A DNA stretch of 64,000 nt, from NCBI GenBank assembly GCA_963843275.1, contig CAWJJM010000004.1:496001-560000 (forward strand). Reading direction: 5' to 3'. Within the stretch, counting starts at the first letter, position 1. Each line of letters starts with the position of its first letter. The notes beneath the pieces are model-generated. The model searched no databases. It was not told the DNA's origin and worked only from the letters and a program-made list of their open reading frames with translations. Source of the DNA: CAWJJM01 sp963843275 (GTDB lineage: Bacteria > Acidobacteriota > Thermoanaerobaculia > Multivoradales > JBCCEF01). Position numbers and translations under genes: made by a program. Positions 1 to 8,304 of this stretch are shown one piece after another.

Positions 1-430
1 TGAGGTTCTCGTAGTTCCAGGCCCGTCCCAGGTCGCCGACCACCAGGGCCTCCGCCGCCGCGCCGGACCCGTCCCCGACATCGGGAGCGAGCACCTCGGC
101 CCCGGAGAGCTGCGCCAGCTCCTCGCGGGTCTCCGGCGCGAGCAGCGCCGCCACCCGGCGGACGCCCCGGCGGCGCAGCCACTCCGCGGCCGCTGCCGGG
201 GCGGTGAGGACCTCCTCGAGCGCCGCGTCGATGTCGAGCCCGGCCAGCGTCGCGAGGATCGCCCGCCGCGGTTTCCGCGTCGTGTTGGTGGTGAAGCGGA
301 AGGGGACGCCGGCGCGGCGCAGCGCGGCGAGGGCCTCGCGCACGCCCGGGATCGCCTCCTCTCCCCCGGGGCGCGTCCGGTAGACGGTCCCGTCCAGGTC
401 GATCAGACACCCGTCGGCGCGGCGGCTCAT
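1..430 (-). CDS. HAD-superfamily (subfamily IIA) phosphatase, partial
   Basis: The gene reads leftwards from ATG at 430 and runs off the left edge, so the C-terminal part is missing; about 143 residues are visible. Near the N-terminus is the HAD motif I, DLDGTVYR, whose first Asp is the nucleophile and second Asp the acid/base. About 35 residues later comes FTTNTTRKPR, which matches motif II of the NagD/4-nitrophenylphosphatase/LHPP-type subfamily IIA, where the cap sits between motifs II and III. The visible end (LVVGDL) is within the expected cap region. A soluble Mg2+-dependent phosphatase is well supported; the substrate cannot be told. LHPP-like phosphatases are the closest by eye. Confidence 0.85.
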   Translation of the reverse strand, partial: MSRRADGCLIDLDGTVYRTRPGGEEAIPGVREALAALRRAGVPFRFTTNTTRKPRRAILATLAGLDIDAALEEVLTAPAAAAEWLRRRGVRRVAALLAPETREELAQLSGAEVLAPDVGDGSGAAAEALVVGDLGRAWNYENL

Positions 431-521
431 GCCGTGGACGATACCCGACCCGCGGCGGCGGCCGGGCGGCGGGTCCCGCCGCGGCTCGGGGAGCTCTCAC
501 GGGCTCCGCTCCGGCGCGTTC

Positions 522-3101
522 CTAGAGCGGCAACCAGTACGACAGCTTGACGATCACCACGTCGTGCGACGGCTGGTCGAGGATCGCGCCGAGGTCGCGG
601 CCGAGCGCGAAGTCGCCGCGGGCCTCGGTGCCGGCGCGGTTCTCGTTCCAGGCGACGTAGAGGGCCGAGCCGGGGCGGAGCTCCCAGCGCACCACGGCGC
701 TGCCGCGCAGGCTGCGCAGGTCGAAGTCGGGGTCGCGGCCGGCGTCGGGCCAGGGCACGTAGTCGCGGCCGCCGGCGGCGACCAGGGCGTGGGGGTCGTG
801 GTAGTCGCCCGTCGCCACGAAGGGCTGCAGGTAGAGCTGGAAGGAGAGGCGGGGGTCGAGCGTCCAGTCGACCCGGGCGGCGAGCTCGAAGGTGCGCCGC
901 TCGATCTCGGCGAAGAGGTAACGGCGGCCGTACGTTCCGGTCGCCGCCGGGTCGTCGAAGGCGGCGAGGTACTGGTTGCGCTCGTGGCCCCGCTCGTACG
1001 ACGGCTCCAGGGTGAGCTCGACGTTCGAGGCGGGACGGGCGTGGAGCTCGATCGAGAGAGCGCGCGAGAACGAACCGTCGTCACTCTCCTCCGCCGACGC
1101 GTCGAGATCGAAGTAGAACGCCTTCCGCCGGTCGCTCTGGAGCCCCGCCCCGGCGTGCCAGCCGGCGGGGGTGCGGGCCAGCGGACCGCCGCGGGTGAGG
1201 CGGTCCGAGAGCGCCTCGTCGACCAGGTAGGCCTCCACGTAGGGCTCCCAGTAGTTGGTCAGCCGCGCCTCGGCGTGAGCGTAGATCCCCCGCTCGAGCA
1301 CGTCGCCGGCGAAGTTCGAGTTCTGCCAGGTGGCGAGCCAGGAGGTCGTCTCGCGGAAGCGTTCGGTGACCGTCTCGTCGACCCGCAGCAGCACGGCGTC
1401 GGCCGACACCAGGTCGGTGCGCTGGAGATACCCGGCGTCGTTGGTCTCGAAGCCGGGGGAGTAGGCCTGCAGCGCGACGATGGGACGCCACAGCCCCGTC
1501 GCCTTGGTGAGCACCGCGCGCGCGCCCCAGCCGGCGAGCGACGTCCGCGTCGGGTCGAAGGCGACGTGCGACGCGTCGGGGCGCTGGTAGTAGCGCGCCG
1601 GCGCGCTCTGGGCCAGGGTGATCGACCGCGCGCTCCCGGCGATCCGCGAGCCGAGCGCGTACCCCTCGAGGATCCAGGTGCGCTCGCGGAAGCGGGTGAA
1701 GCCGTCGATCCCCGCCGTCACCGCCTGGCGGCGCAGCGCGTCGGTCGCGCCGTCGAGCTGGCGGTCGACGGAGGTCAGGACGAGACCGATCCGCGAGCCG
1801 GCGGTGGACTCCCTGGCCACCCGGGAGACGAAGTAGTTGGTCCGCGGCTCGACGACGACGCGACCGCGCTCGCCGTCGCGCGCGAAGCGCGCCGACTCCT
1901 CGTCGGTCAGCGCGTCGAGGATCCCGAGCGACCAGCCGCCGCCGGAGCGCCCGGTGACCTTGGCCGCGCCGAGGATGCGGGTGCTCGACGGCGCGTCGAC
2001 GAAGTCGGCGCTGGGGACGAGCTGCGGGGCCCGGCCGATCCGCCGGCTGTAGAAGACGCTCGGCGGATCGATGAAGTTGAAGCGCGCCGGCGCCGGCGAG
2101 CCGCCGAAGCCGAACAGGCTCGCCCCCTCCGTGAAGAAGGGCCGCTTCTCCGGGTAGAAGGTCTCGAACTCGGAGAGGTTGACCACCGCCGGGTCGACCT
2201 CGACCTGGCCGAAGTCGGGGTTGACGGTGCCGGTGAGGGTGAGCGTCGAGGTGAGGCCGAGCTTCAGGTCGAGGCCACCCTCCAGGCCGGTCTCCCGCCG
2301 CGCCACGAGGGGGTCGTCCGGGTCGACGCCGCTGCGCAGGTCGGCGCGCGCCACGGCGTAGGGGAGGAGCTCGAGGGGCCGGCCGCGGTGGATCCCCTCG
2401 ATCCCCACGATGTCGGCGAAGTGGGAGACGAATCCGCTCTGCCCCTTGGGCGTGTTGACGATGCGCACCAACTCGGCGATCCGCTGGGTGCGCCGGGTGA
2501 TGTTCACCCCCCAGACCTGCACCGGCCGGTCCGGAAAGCGGAGCTGCGAGAAGGGGATCCGCAGCTCGGCGCTCCACCCCCGGGGGCCCACCTCGGTCGC
2601 CGACTCCCAGACCCCGTCCCAGCTCGGGTCCTCGCGGATGTCGTCGTAGAGGACGGTGTCGACCTGGACGTTCGAGGGGTTGACGGTGAAGGCGTTGCCC
2701 GACAGCCGGTCGAGCTGCGGGTCGAGGTTGATCGACACGAAGTCGCTCTCGGCGAAGTCGTCGCGCCGGGTCAGGCGCCCGGTCGGCGGCGCCGTGTCCT
2801 CCATCCGCAGCCCGAAGTAGATCGCCTGGTCGTCGTAGACGATCTTCACCCCCGTGGGCAGGGTCGCGGGCTCGGTGTCGACCGGGTCGTGCTGGGTGAA
2901 GCCGGTGAACTCCGGCGCGTCCCGCCAGGCGGGGTCGGAGAGATCGCCGTCGATGCGGGGCGCCGTCTCCGCCCGCACGGCGCGCAGCTGCGGGTGCTCC
3001 GGCCAGTTGGCGGCCCCGGCGACCGCCGGCAGCAGGACCAGCGGGACCACGAGGACCAGCGGCACCAGCAGGAGCGGAGCGAGGGATCGCCGGGTCTGCA
3101 T
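522..3101 (-). CDS. DUF5916 outer-membrane protein with CBM9-like N-terminal domain
   Basis: The protein has 859 residues from ATG at 3101. This start was chosen over one 26 codons upstream because it gives a clean signal peptide (basic MQTRRS, a long Leu/Val core, AVAGA cleavage region). Residues about 40-230 look like the carbohydrate-binding family 9-like domain (PRIDGDLSDPAW, a YDDQAIYFG strand, WSAELRIPFSQLRF). The rest is strand-rich with a DUF5916 layout (NPDFGQVEVDP, FYPEKRPFFTEG) and ends in KLSYWLPL, as in outer-membrane barrels. The family is common in Acidobacteriota and Bacteroidota and its substrate is generally unknown. Sugar or glycan binding at the outer membrane is an inference from the N-terminal domain. 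Confidence 0.85.
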   Translation of the reverse strand: MQTRRSLAPLLLVPLVLVVPLVLLPAVAGAANWPEHPQLRAVRAETAPRIDGDLSDPAWRDAPEFTGFTQHDPVDTEPATLPTGVKIVYDDQAIYFGLRMEDTAPPTGRLTRRDDFAESDFVSINLDPQLDRLSGNAFTVNPSNVQVDTVLYDDIREDPSWDGVWESATEVGPRGWSAELRIPFSQLRFPDRPVQVWGVNITRRTQRIAELVRIVNTPKGQSGFVSHFADIVGIEGIHRGRPLELLPYAVARADLRSGVDPDDPLVARRETGLEGGLDLKLGLTSTLTLTGTVNPDFGQVEVDPAVVNLSEFETFYPEKRPFFTEGASLFGFGGSPAPARFNFIDPPSVFYSRRIGRAPQLVPSADFVDAPSSTRILGAAKVTGRSGGGWSLGILDALTDEESARFARDGERGRVVVEPRTNYFVSRVARESTAGSRIGLVLTSVDRQLDGATDALRRQAVTAGIDGFTRFRERTWILEGYALGSRIAGSARSITLAQSAPARYYQRPDASHVAFDPTRTSLAGWGARAVLTKATGLWRPIVALQAYSPGFETNDAGYLQRTDLVSADAVLLRVDETVTERFRETTSWLATWQNSNFAGDVLERGIYAHAEARLTNYWEPYVEAYLVDEALSDRLTRGGPLARTPAGWHAGAGLQSDRRKAFYFDLDASAEESDDGSFSRALSIELHARPASNVELTLEPSYERGHERNQYLAAFDDPAATGTYGRRYLFAEIERRTFELAARVDWTLDPRLSFQLYLQPFVATGDYHDPHALVAAGGRDYVPWPDAGRDPDFDLRSLRGSAVVRWELRPGSALYVAWNENRAGTEARGDFALGRDLGAILDQPSHDVVIVKLSYWLPL

Positions 3102-3411
3102 CGTGACGAGGAGGTCGCCCCGGCGCGCCGCCGTGCCGCGGGGCTGGGGAACAGTGACACGCCGGCCGAGCAGGGGCAACCCCGAGCGCTCCCTCGGCCG
3201 CTGCGACCGGGACGGGCCCGGGGGCGGTCAACCGCTTACGCTACGAGGGCGTTCCGGTCTGCCGGCGGCGCTCCGGTGCCCGAGGCTGCCGCGCGTCCCC
3301 GCGACGCGATCTGCCGGCGGTGAGAGCCGGCGCCTGCCACGACATCCACCGGGCGGGGGTGACGGCGTCGCGGGACCGCCACCCCGTGGACCGGGCCCCC
3401 AAACCCGCCAA
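3102..3411. other. intergenic region, nothing convincing
   Basis: This 310-bp gap lies upstream of the DUF5916 gene and downstream of the membrane-anchored hypothetical, both on the minus strand. No alternative gene, repeat or stem followed by a T-run is apparent. A TTGACC hexamer occurs on the minus strand near 3230, but no convincing -10 box lies 16-18 bp after it, so I do not call a promoter. Confidence 0.4.
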
Positions 3412-4158
3412 TCAGGGCGCGGCGCCGGGGGGCGACGGCTCCACCGCGCCCATCAGCGCGATCAGGTCGCGCATCGAGGCGTCGACCGTCGAGCGCTCGT
3501 CGCTGCAGGCGTCGACGGCCTCCTCGGTGAAGCGGCCGGTGTGGTCGACGTACCAGCCGCGGGCGCAGTCGACGTAGGCGGTCAGCGCGGTCGACAGCGT
3601 CGACCAGGCGGTGGAGACCTCGGAGCTGCCACCGTGGTAGTAGGCCAGCAGGTACCCCAGGGAGTCCTTCTCGCTGCGCCAGTCGGCGTCGGCCTGGTTG
3701 TAGGCCTCGCGGATCTCGCGCCGCTTGTCGAGGGTGGCCTGGCGCTCGGTCGGGTCGGGGAAGCGCGCCGGGCTCGGCTCCCAGTCGGGGCGGGTCAGGG
3801 TGATGAGGTCCTCCGAGGCCCGCACCGTCCCCCCGACGCGCTCGAGCAGCGGCTGCACGGTCGCCAGACGCGCGGCGAGGTACTTCTCGTGGGTCAGGGC
3901 GCGGCGCTCGTTCTCGGCCCGGGCCGCCTCGAACTGCCCGGCGATCCAGTTGCCGAGGATCCCCCCCAACAGCACCGTGATCAGCGCCGCGCCGCCGGTC
4001 GACTCGAGGAAGCGCTGCCAGGCCGGCTTGCCGCCGTCGCCGCCGCTGCGACCCGACCCCCGCCGCATCCTCTCGACCTCCGCCTGGAAACGCTCGTGGT
4101 CGAGCAGCCGGCGCTGCTCCTCCGTCCAGCCGGCGTCGGCCGGCGGCTCAGGGGCCAT
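3412..4158 (-). CDS. Hypothetical single-pass membrane protein with coiled-coil tail
   Basis: I do not recognise the family. From ATG at 4158 it has 248 residues; a longer reading from 4224 adds a Pro/Ser-rich stretch without meaning. Residues 1-50 are charged (WTEEQRRLLDHERFQAEVER). One transmembrane helix follows at about 55-72 (ALITVLLGGILGNWIAG). The remainder is helical and charged, with Cys-containing segments near the C-terminus (YVDCARGWY, EAVDACSDER). The start overlaps the stop of the upstream gene by 11 bp, so the two are probably co-translated. An envelope role together with the regulatory-like-domain protein is plausible; no enzymatic motif is visible. Confidence 0.65.
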   Translation of the reverse strand: MAPEPPADAGWTEEQRRLLDHERFQAEVERMRRGSGRSGGDGGKPAWQRFLESTGGAALITVLLGGILGNWIAGQFEAARAENERRALTHEKYLAARLATVQPLLERVGGTVRASEDLITLTRPDWEPSPARFPDPTERQATLDKRREIREAYNQADADWRSEKDSLGYLLAYYHGGSSEVSTAWSTLSTALTAYVDCARGWYVDHTGRFTEEAVDACSDERSTVDASMRDLIALMGAVEPSPPGAAP

Positions 4159-4930
4159 CGAGGAACACCAGGGCCGTGGCGCCGGGGCCGAGCCGGTGGA
4201 TCCCCAGGAACCTCTTGCCGGCATGCTGCGCGATGCGGGTGCCGAGGCGCTCGGGAGTCAGGTCGGCGCTCGCGTCGAGGATCACGATCGACGTCGTCGC
4301 CGCGGCGGGCCGCGCGAAGACGAACAGGCTGGTGCCGGCCTCGAGCGGCACGACGGCGGCGAGCTGGAAGCCGTCCACCGTCTCCTGGTTGAGCCAGTCC
4401 TGCAGGACGACGTCGTCGCTGAACTCCCGCTCCACCACGACCGGACCCGCGGTGGGTGCCGGCTCGGGCTCGGGCTCCGGCGGCGGGGTCGGCTGCTCTC
4501 CCGAAGAACCGCCGCCGCCGGGGCCGGGCTCGCCGGGGGAGACGGGGCCGCCGAGCATCAGGCTCAACTGGGCGCTCTCCCCGGGAGCCAGCGTGATCCC
4601 GCGACGGACCGTGGCGAAGCCCGCCCGCGACGCCTCGACGCGGAGCTGCCCCACGGGGAGCTCCTGGAGCCGGAACCGGCCGTCGGCGCCGGTGACGGTC
4701 GTCCGCCGGCTGCCGTCGGCGGCGACGACCGCGACCGCGACACCCGGCAGCGGCTCGCCGCTCGGCCCGACGACCTGCCCGGCCAGCGTGGACCTGACGG
4801 CGGTCGTCGTGATCTGGGAATGACCCGCCTGGGCCTCCCCGGGGCTGATCGGCGCCTGGGCGTGGGCGCTCGCCGCGAGCAGCACCCATGCCGAGGCCAG
4901 CGCGAGACGTCTTCCCAGCGCGAGCTTCAT
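4148..4930 (-). CDS. Exported protein with carboxypeptidase regulatory-like domain
   Basis: The protein has 260 residues and a signal peptide ending near AHAQA. Residues about 48-125 form a carboxypeptidase-regulatory-like (CarboxypepD_reg, transthyretin-like) beta sandwich: LAGQVVGPSGEPLPGVAV, then GADGRFRLQELPVGQLRVEA. A Gly-rich and Pro/Glu-rich linker follows (about 130-165), then a compact C-terminal domain that I cannot name. Such domains usually sit in surface or periplasmic proteins and act in binding or folding. The gene heads a two-gene operon. A -10-like TATTCA lies seven bases before the ATG and no Shine-Dalgarno is visible. Confidence 0.75.
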   Translation of the reverse strand: MKLALGRRLALASAWVLLAASAHAQAPISPGEAQAGHSQITTTAVRSTLAGQVVGPSGEPLPGVAVAVVAADGSRRTTVTGADGRFRLQELPVGQLRVEASRAGFATVRRGITLAPGESAQLSLMLGGPVSPGEPGPGGGGSSGEQPTPPPEPEPEPAPTAGPVVVEREFSDDVVLQDWLNQETVDGFQLAAVVPLEAGTSLFVFARPAAATTSIVILDASADLTPERLGTRIAQHAGKRFLGIHRLGPGATALVFLDGP

Positions 4931-4937
4931 GACGATT

Positions 4938-4943
4938 TGAATA
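4938..4943 (-). promoter_or_regulatory. -10-like hexamer TATTCA, leaderless start candidate
   Basis: On the minus strand TATTCA ends seven bases before the ATG at 4930. A transcript starting about seven bases after it would begin at the start codon. No Shine-Dalgarno lies between. Confidence 0.4.
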
Positions 4944-5225
4944 GGAAGTTACCACAGTCCCGACCCCACCCGACCGGGTCCGGTGGGGGTGCGCGGCACA
5001 GGGTGCCCGAATCTGCTACTGTGTGCATTCAGTGACCTCTGGGAGAAGGTTCGCTCCACGCGGGGTCGTCCCGCGAAAGGAGACGATCGCCCAGCGGTCG
5101 CCGACGACGCGACGACCGGCCCGCTAGAAGCCGGCCGCGACGCGACGTCCCGCACGATCCAGTCCTCCGGACCCGTCCGCAATCCCCGCGTCGACCGGGC
5201 AGGAGTGTCCCCTGAAGGGAGACGC
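4944..5225 (+). other. Divergent region and long leader of TPR lipoprotein gene
   Basis: This stretch separates the divergent envelope operon from the TPR lipoprotein. A TACTGT hexamer near 5016 is the only -10-like element seen on the plus strand. If used, it leaves a leader of about 200 nt before the ATG at 5226. The leader contains short self-complementary GC segments, for example CGCGGGGTCGTCCCGCG near 5058, but I recognise no riboswitch class. Confidence 0.3.
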
Positions 5226-6734
5226 ATGATGCAAGTGAATCCGAAGTTCGCGCTGTTGCTGTCCGTGATGATCGGTGCCGGGGCGGCCCTGGGCGGCTGC
5301 GCGCCGCAAGGAGCCGAGGCCCCCGTCGCCACGGGTGCCGCCGCGGCGGACGCCGGCGAGATCCCGGTGACGACGGCCTCGGAGGAGGCGCGTGCCGCCT
5401 TCCTGGAAGGCCGCGCCCTGAGCGAGAACCTGCGCGTCACCGATTCGATCGAGCACTTCCAGAAGGCCGTCTCGCTCGACCCCGACTTCGCACTGGCGGA
5501 GCTCAGCCTGGCCAACACGGCTCCGACCGGCCGCGAGTTCTTCGAGCATCTCGACAAGGCGGTCCGCCTGTCCGACAAGGCGTCCGACGGCGAGCGGTTC
5601 CTGATCCTCGCCACGGAGGCCGGGGCGAACAACGACGCGGCGCAGCAGAACGAGTACCTCGAGAAGCTGGTCGCGGCCTACCCCGACGCCGCGCGGGCGC
5701 ACTTCAACCTCGGCGGCTACTACTTCGGGCAGCAGGACTACGCGCAGGCGATCGAGCACTACAAGCGGGCGACCGAGCTGGCGCCGACCTTCTCGCCCGT
5801 CTACAACATCCTGGGCTACGCGTACCGCCAGGCGGGCGACTACGCGAACGCCGAGCAGGCGTTCCAGAAGTACATCGAGCTGATCCCCGACAACCCCAAC
5901 CCCTACGACTCCTACGCGGAGCTGCTGCTCAAGCAGGGCCGCTTCGACGACGCCGTCACCCAGTACCGCAAGGCGCTCGCGATCGATCCGAACTTCGTCA
6001 ACTCGCACTTCGGGATCGCCGCCGCTCGGATGTACCAGGGCAGACCCGACGACGCGGCGACCGAGCTGGCCGCCATCACCACCAAGGCCAGGAACGACGG
6101 CGAGCGCCGGCTCGCCCTGTTCGGGGAGACGGTGCTGGCGGCCGATGGCGGGAAGATGGACGCGGCGCTCGAGCGCGTCGACCAGCAGTACGCCCTCGGT
6201 GAGGCCGGAAACGACGTCCCGGCGATGGCCGGCGACCTGCAGTTGAAGGGCAACATCCTCCTGGAGATGGGGCGGTACGACGAGGCCGGACAGCAGTTCG
6301 GGCAATCGCTGGCGATGATCGACGGATCCGGCCTCTCGCAGGCCATCAAGGACAACGCGCATCTCGGCGCGCACTTCGACCTCGCCCGCGTCGCCCTCGG
6401 CAAGAAGGACGCGGCGACCGCGAAGGCGGAGGCCGAGCTCTTCCGCACCGGCGCCGAGGCTTCCGGAAATCCGGCGCAGGTCCGGCAGGCCCACGAGCTG
6501 GCGGGCATGATCGCACTGGCGGCCAAGGACTACGACGTGGCCCTCACCGAGCTGCAACAGGCCAGCCAGCAGAACCCGTACAACCTCTACCGCCAGTGCC
6601 AGGCCTACGCCGGCAAGGGCGACGCCGAGAAGGCGAAGGAACTCTGCGCCGAGGCCGCGGGATTCAACTCGCTGCCGCAGATGAACTACGCCTACGTGCG
6701 GACCCGGGCCGGAGCCGGCGCCAGCGGCGCCTGA
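5226..6734 (+). CDS. TPR-repeat lipoprotein
   Basis: The protein has 502 residues. Two ATG codons lie side by side; GAAGGGAG sits a few bases upstream and supports this start over a longer frame. The N-terminus is a lipoprotein signal with lipobox LGGC at about residue 21. The body is tandem tetratricopeptide repeats; the clearest are ARAHFNLGGYYFGQQDYAQAI and the two units after it (VYNILGYAYRQAGDYANAEQ, DSYAELLLKQGRFDDA), with further helical repeats to the C-terminus. TPR lipoproteins usually act as periplasmic or outer-membrane scaffolds. No catalytic domain is present, and the divergent neighbour is also an envelope operon. The partner is unknown. Confidence 0.85.
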   Translation: MMQVNPKFALLLSVMIGAGAALGGCAPQGAEAPVATGAAAADAGEIPVTTASEEARAAFLEGRALSENLRVTDSIEHFQKAVSLDPDFALAELSLANTAPTGREFFEHLDKAVRLSDKASDGERFLILATEAGANNDAAQQNEYLEKLVAAYPDAARAHFNLGGYYFGQQDYAQAIEHYKRATELAPTFSPVYNILGYAYRQAGDYANAEQAFQKYIELIPDNPNPYDSYAELLLKQGRFDDAVTQYRKALAIDPNFVNSHFGIAAARMYQGRPDDAATELAAITTKARNDGERRLALFGETVLAADGGKMDAALERVDQQYALGEAGNDVPAMAGDLQLKGNILLEMGRYDEAGQQFGQSLAMIDGSGLSQAIKDNAHLGAHFDLARVALGKKDAATAKAEAELFRTGAEASGNPAQVRQAHELAGMIALAAKDYDVALTELQQASQQNPYNLYRQCQAYAGKGDAEKAKELCAEAAGFNSLPQMNYAYVRTRAGAGASGA

Positions 6735-6815
6735 TCCGTCCAGGTCGCACCGGGGCGCGAACGAGAGCCGCGGCTCCGCCGGACCCTCGGGCCCGGCGGA
6801 GCCCGCCTCCTCGCC

Positions 6816-7349
6816 CTACGGCGACCAGAGCTCCAGCGTGACGTTGTAGTGGGCGAAGAGCCCGGCGGAGGTGACCGGGTCCTGGCCGGCGGTCTCCGCG
6901 AACTCGATCGAGATCCGGTCGCCGGCATTCACCGGCACCGCCGTGGTGGTGTCGGACAGGTTCGCGTCCCCCTCCGCTTGCGTGTGAGCCAGGGAGAGGG
7001 CGGTGTCGACCTGGTTGACCCGGACCGTCACCCGGACCACGGCGGCGGGGTTCTCGAGCGTGGTGGACGGCGCGACGAACAGGTTGCGCAGGGTCCCGGA
7101 CCGCGGCAGCGCGTAGAGGACCGAGCTCTCCCGCGTTTCCGGCTGGTTCTCCCGCTCGAACATCGCGTAGCGGGTCAGCCCCGCATCGCTGACGTTGGCC
7201 GACCCGGTCAGCAGCAGAACCGTGGTGCCGCCACCCGATCCCGGCGGCCCCGGCGGACCCGGCGGCGCCGCGGGTCCCCGGCAGCCAGCGAGGGCGAGAG
7301 CTGTGACGACGGCGGCGGCGCAGGCCGCGACGCGGTTTCTCCGGCGCAT
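6816..7349 (-). CDS. Collagen-like lipoprotein with C1q/BclA-like head
   Basis: The protein has 177 residues. Of two nearby ATGs, 7349 is preferred because AAGGAG lies six bases before it, whereas it abuts the ATG at 7355. A lipobox (LALAGC) is followed by a short collagen-like GPPGPPG stretch and a Gly-rich hinge. The rest is strand-rich with SGTLRNLFV, VVRVTVRVNQ and VPVNAGDRISIEF, resembling the trimeric jelly-roll heads of BclA/C1q-like proteins. The likely form is a trimeric surface lipoprotein; assignment of the head is by eye only. It follows the exported tail-tube-like gene on the same strand by 138 bp. Confidence 0.65.
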   Translation of the reverse strand: MRRRNRVAACAAAVVTALALAGCRGPAAPPGPPGPPGSGGGTTVLLLTGSANVSDAGLTRYAMFERENQPETRESSVLYALPRSGTLRNLFVAPSTTLENPAAVVRVTVRVNQVDTALSLAHTQAEGDANLSDTTTAVPVNAGDRISIEFAETAGQDPVTSAGLFAHYNVTLELWSP

Positions 7350-7487
7350 CGGCATCTCCTTTTCCAGGGTGGGGTGGCCGCAGGATCGCCGCCGCCCCCA
7401 CCCCGCCGCGGGCCCGTGCGAGCCTCTCCTCGAGGCTCTCCCTAGCCGGAAGCTGGCGGCGCCCGACCGAGCGGCGGCCACCCGCCG

Positions 7488-7988
7488 CTACGGTGCCACC
7501 GCCTCCAGCCGGTCGCAGCTCAGCCGGATCTCCTCGACGGGCGGCGACTCGCCGTCGGCGCGCAGCTCCCACTTCGAGGGGAAGCAGTGGACGAGGTGCC
7601 AGCGGAAGCGTTCCGCGCAGGGGCCGCTGGGCTCGCCGCCGCACAGGACGAGGTCGGCGTCGGGGCGCTCGGTCGCCGTCGCCGGGTCGAGCAGCCAGTC
7701 GAACAGCTCGGCGCTGGCCGTGAAGCCGCGCTTGAGGACCAGGTCGCCGTACTTGAGGCGGCCAGGGAGCTTGCGGACCACGTCGGGATCGCCGCCCTCG
7801 CGATACTCGACGACCTCGATCTCCGCCCCGAGACCGTCGACGCCCCGGAACGCGCCCATCGTCGCGTCGCCGACGACGAGGACGAAGTGGTAGCTGTGGA
7901 CGGGCCGGTCGGCCGGACGGTCCGCCCCGGCGAGGCCGGGGACCGCCAGCGCGACGGCCAGGGCGAGTAGGACGGGCATCGCTCGCAT
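7488..7988 (-). CDS. Exported T4 gp19-like phage tail tube domain protein
   Basis: The protein has 166 residues from ATG at 7988, with AGGGGAG about nine bases upstream. Residues 1-22 form a signal peptide (MRAMPVLLALAVALA, cleavage near AGA). The rest matches the tail-tube family (T4 gp19, PF06841/TIGR02241): FRGVDGLGAEIEVVEYREG (47-65), DPDVVRKLPG (67-76), KYGDLVLKRGFT (79-90), a W at 98, then a closing PSKWE and VEEIRLSCDRLE. These motifs are characteristic of tube subunits of phages and contractile injection systems. A signal peptide is not expected there, because tubes assemble in the cytoplasm. Four Cys (116, 124, 135, 158) could form disulfides after export. No sheath, baseplate or spike gene is in the window. 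Confidence 0.8.
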   Translation of the reverse strand: MRAMPVLLALAVALAVPGLAGADRPADRPVHSYHFVLVVGDATMGAFRGVDGLGAEIEVVEYREGGDPDVVRKLPGRLKYGDLVLKRGFTASAELFDWLLDPATATERPDADLVLCGGEPSGPCAERFRWHLVHCFPSKWELRADGESPPVEEIRLSCDRLEAVAP

Positions 7989-8304
7989 GGTGCCGCTCCC
8001 CTGGCACCCGGTCCCGCCCGCGGGGTCCACCCCTCCCCGGCACGGGCTCCGGCGCCGGTCGTGAACGCTGTGCTACGGCTCTTTCGCTCGATCGTAGCAC
8101 CGCTCCGTCCGAGGCCCGGCTCCAGAGACCGGTGGCAGCATCGAGGGCGGTCAGCGGAGCCAGCACCGTGGCGCCCGACAGGCTGCGAGCAAGGGAAAAC
8201 GGTCGAGGAGCGCGCGGCAGGGCCGCTGAGGCGTGCTTCAGTACGCCGCCGGCGGCCCGAGCGAGCAGCGACGCCGCAGATTGACCCGCATCCGCCCTCT
8301 CGCC
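7989..8304. other. Intergenic region with an 8-bp inverted repeat
   Basis: This 316-bp gap lies between two minus-strand genes. The only structure seen is GTGCTACG (8070-8077) and its exact complement CGTAGCAC (8093-8100), separated by 15 bases. It lies about 80 bp upstream of the tail-tube-like gene and could be an operator or a transcript hairpin. No T-run follows, so I do not call a terminator. Confidence 0.4.

Noticed and set aside
429..3323. 964-codon open frame antisense to the DUF5916 gene
   Set aside because: Composition is repetitive Arg/Gly/Val/Glu, as expected opposite a high-GC gene. The DUF5916 frame has a signal peptide and recognisable domains.
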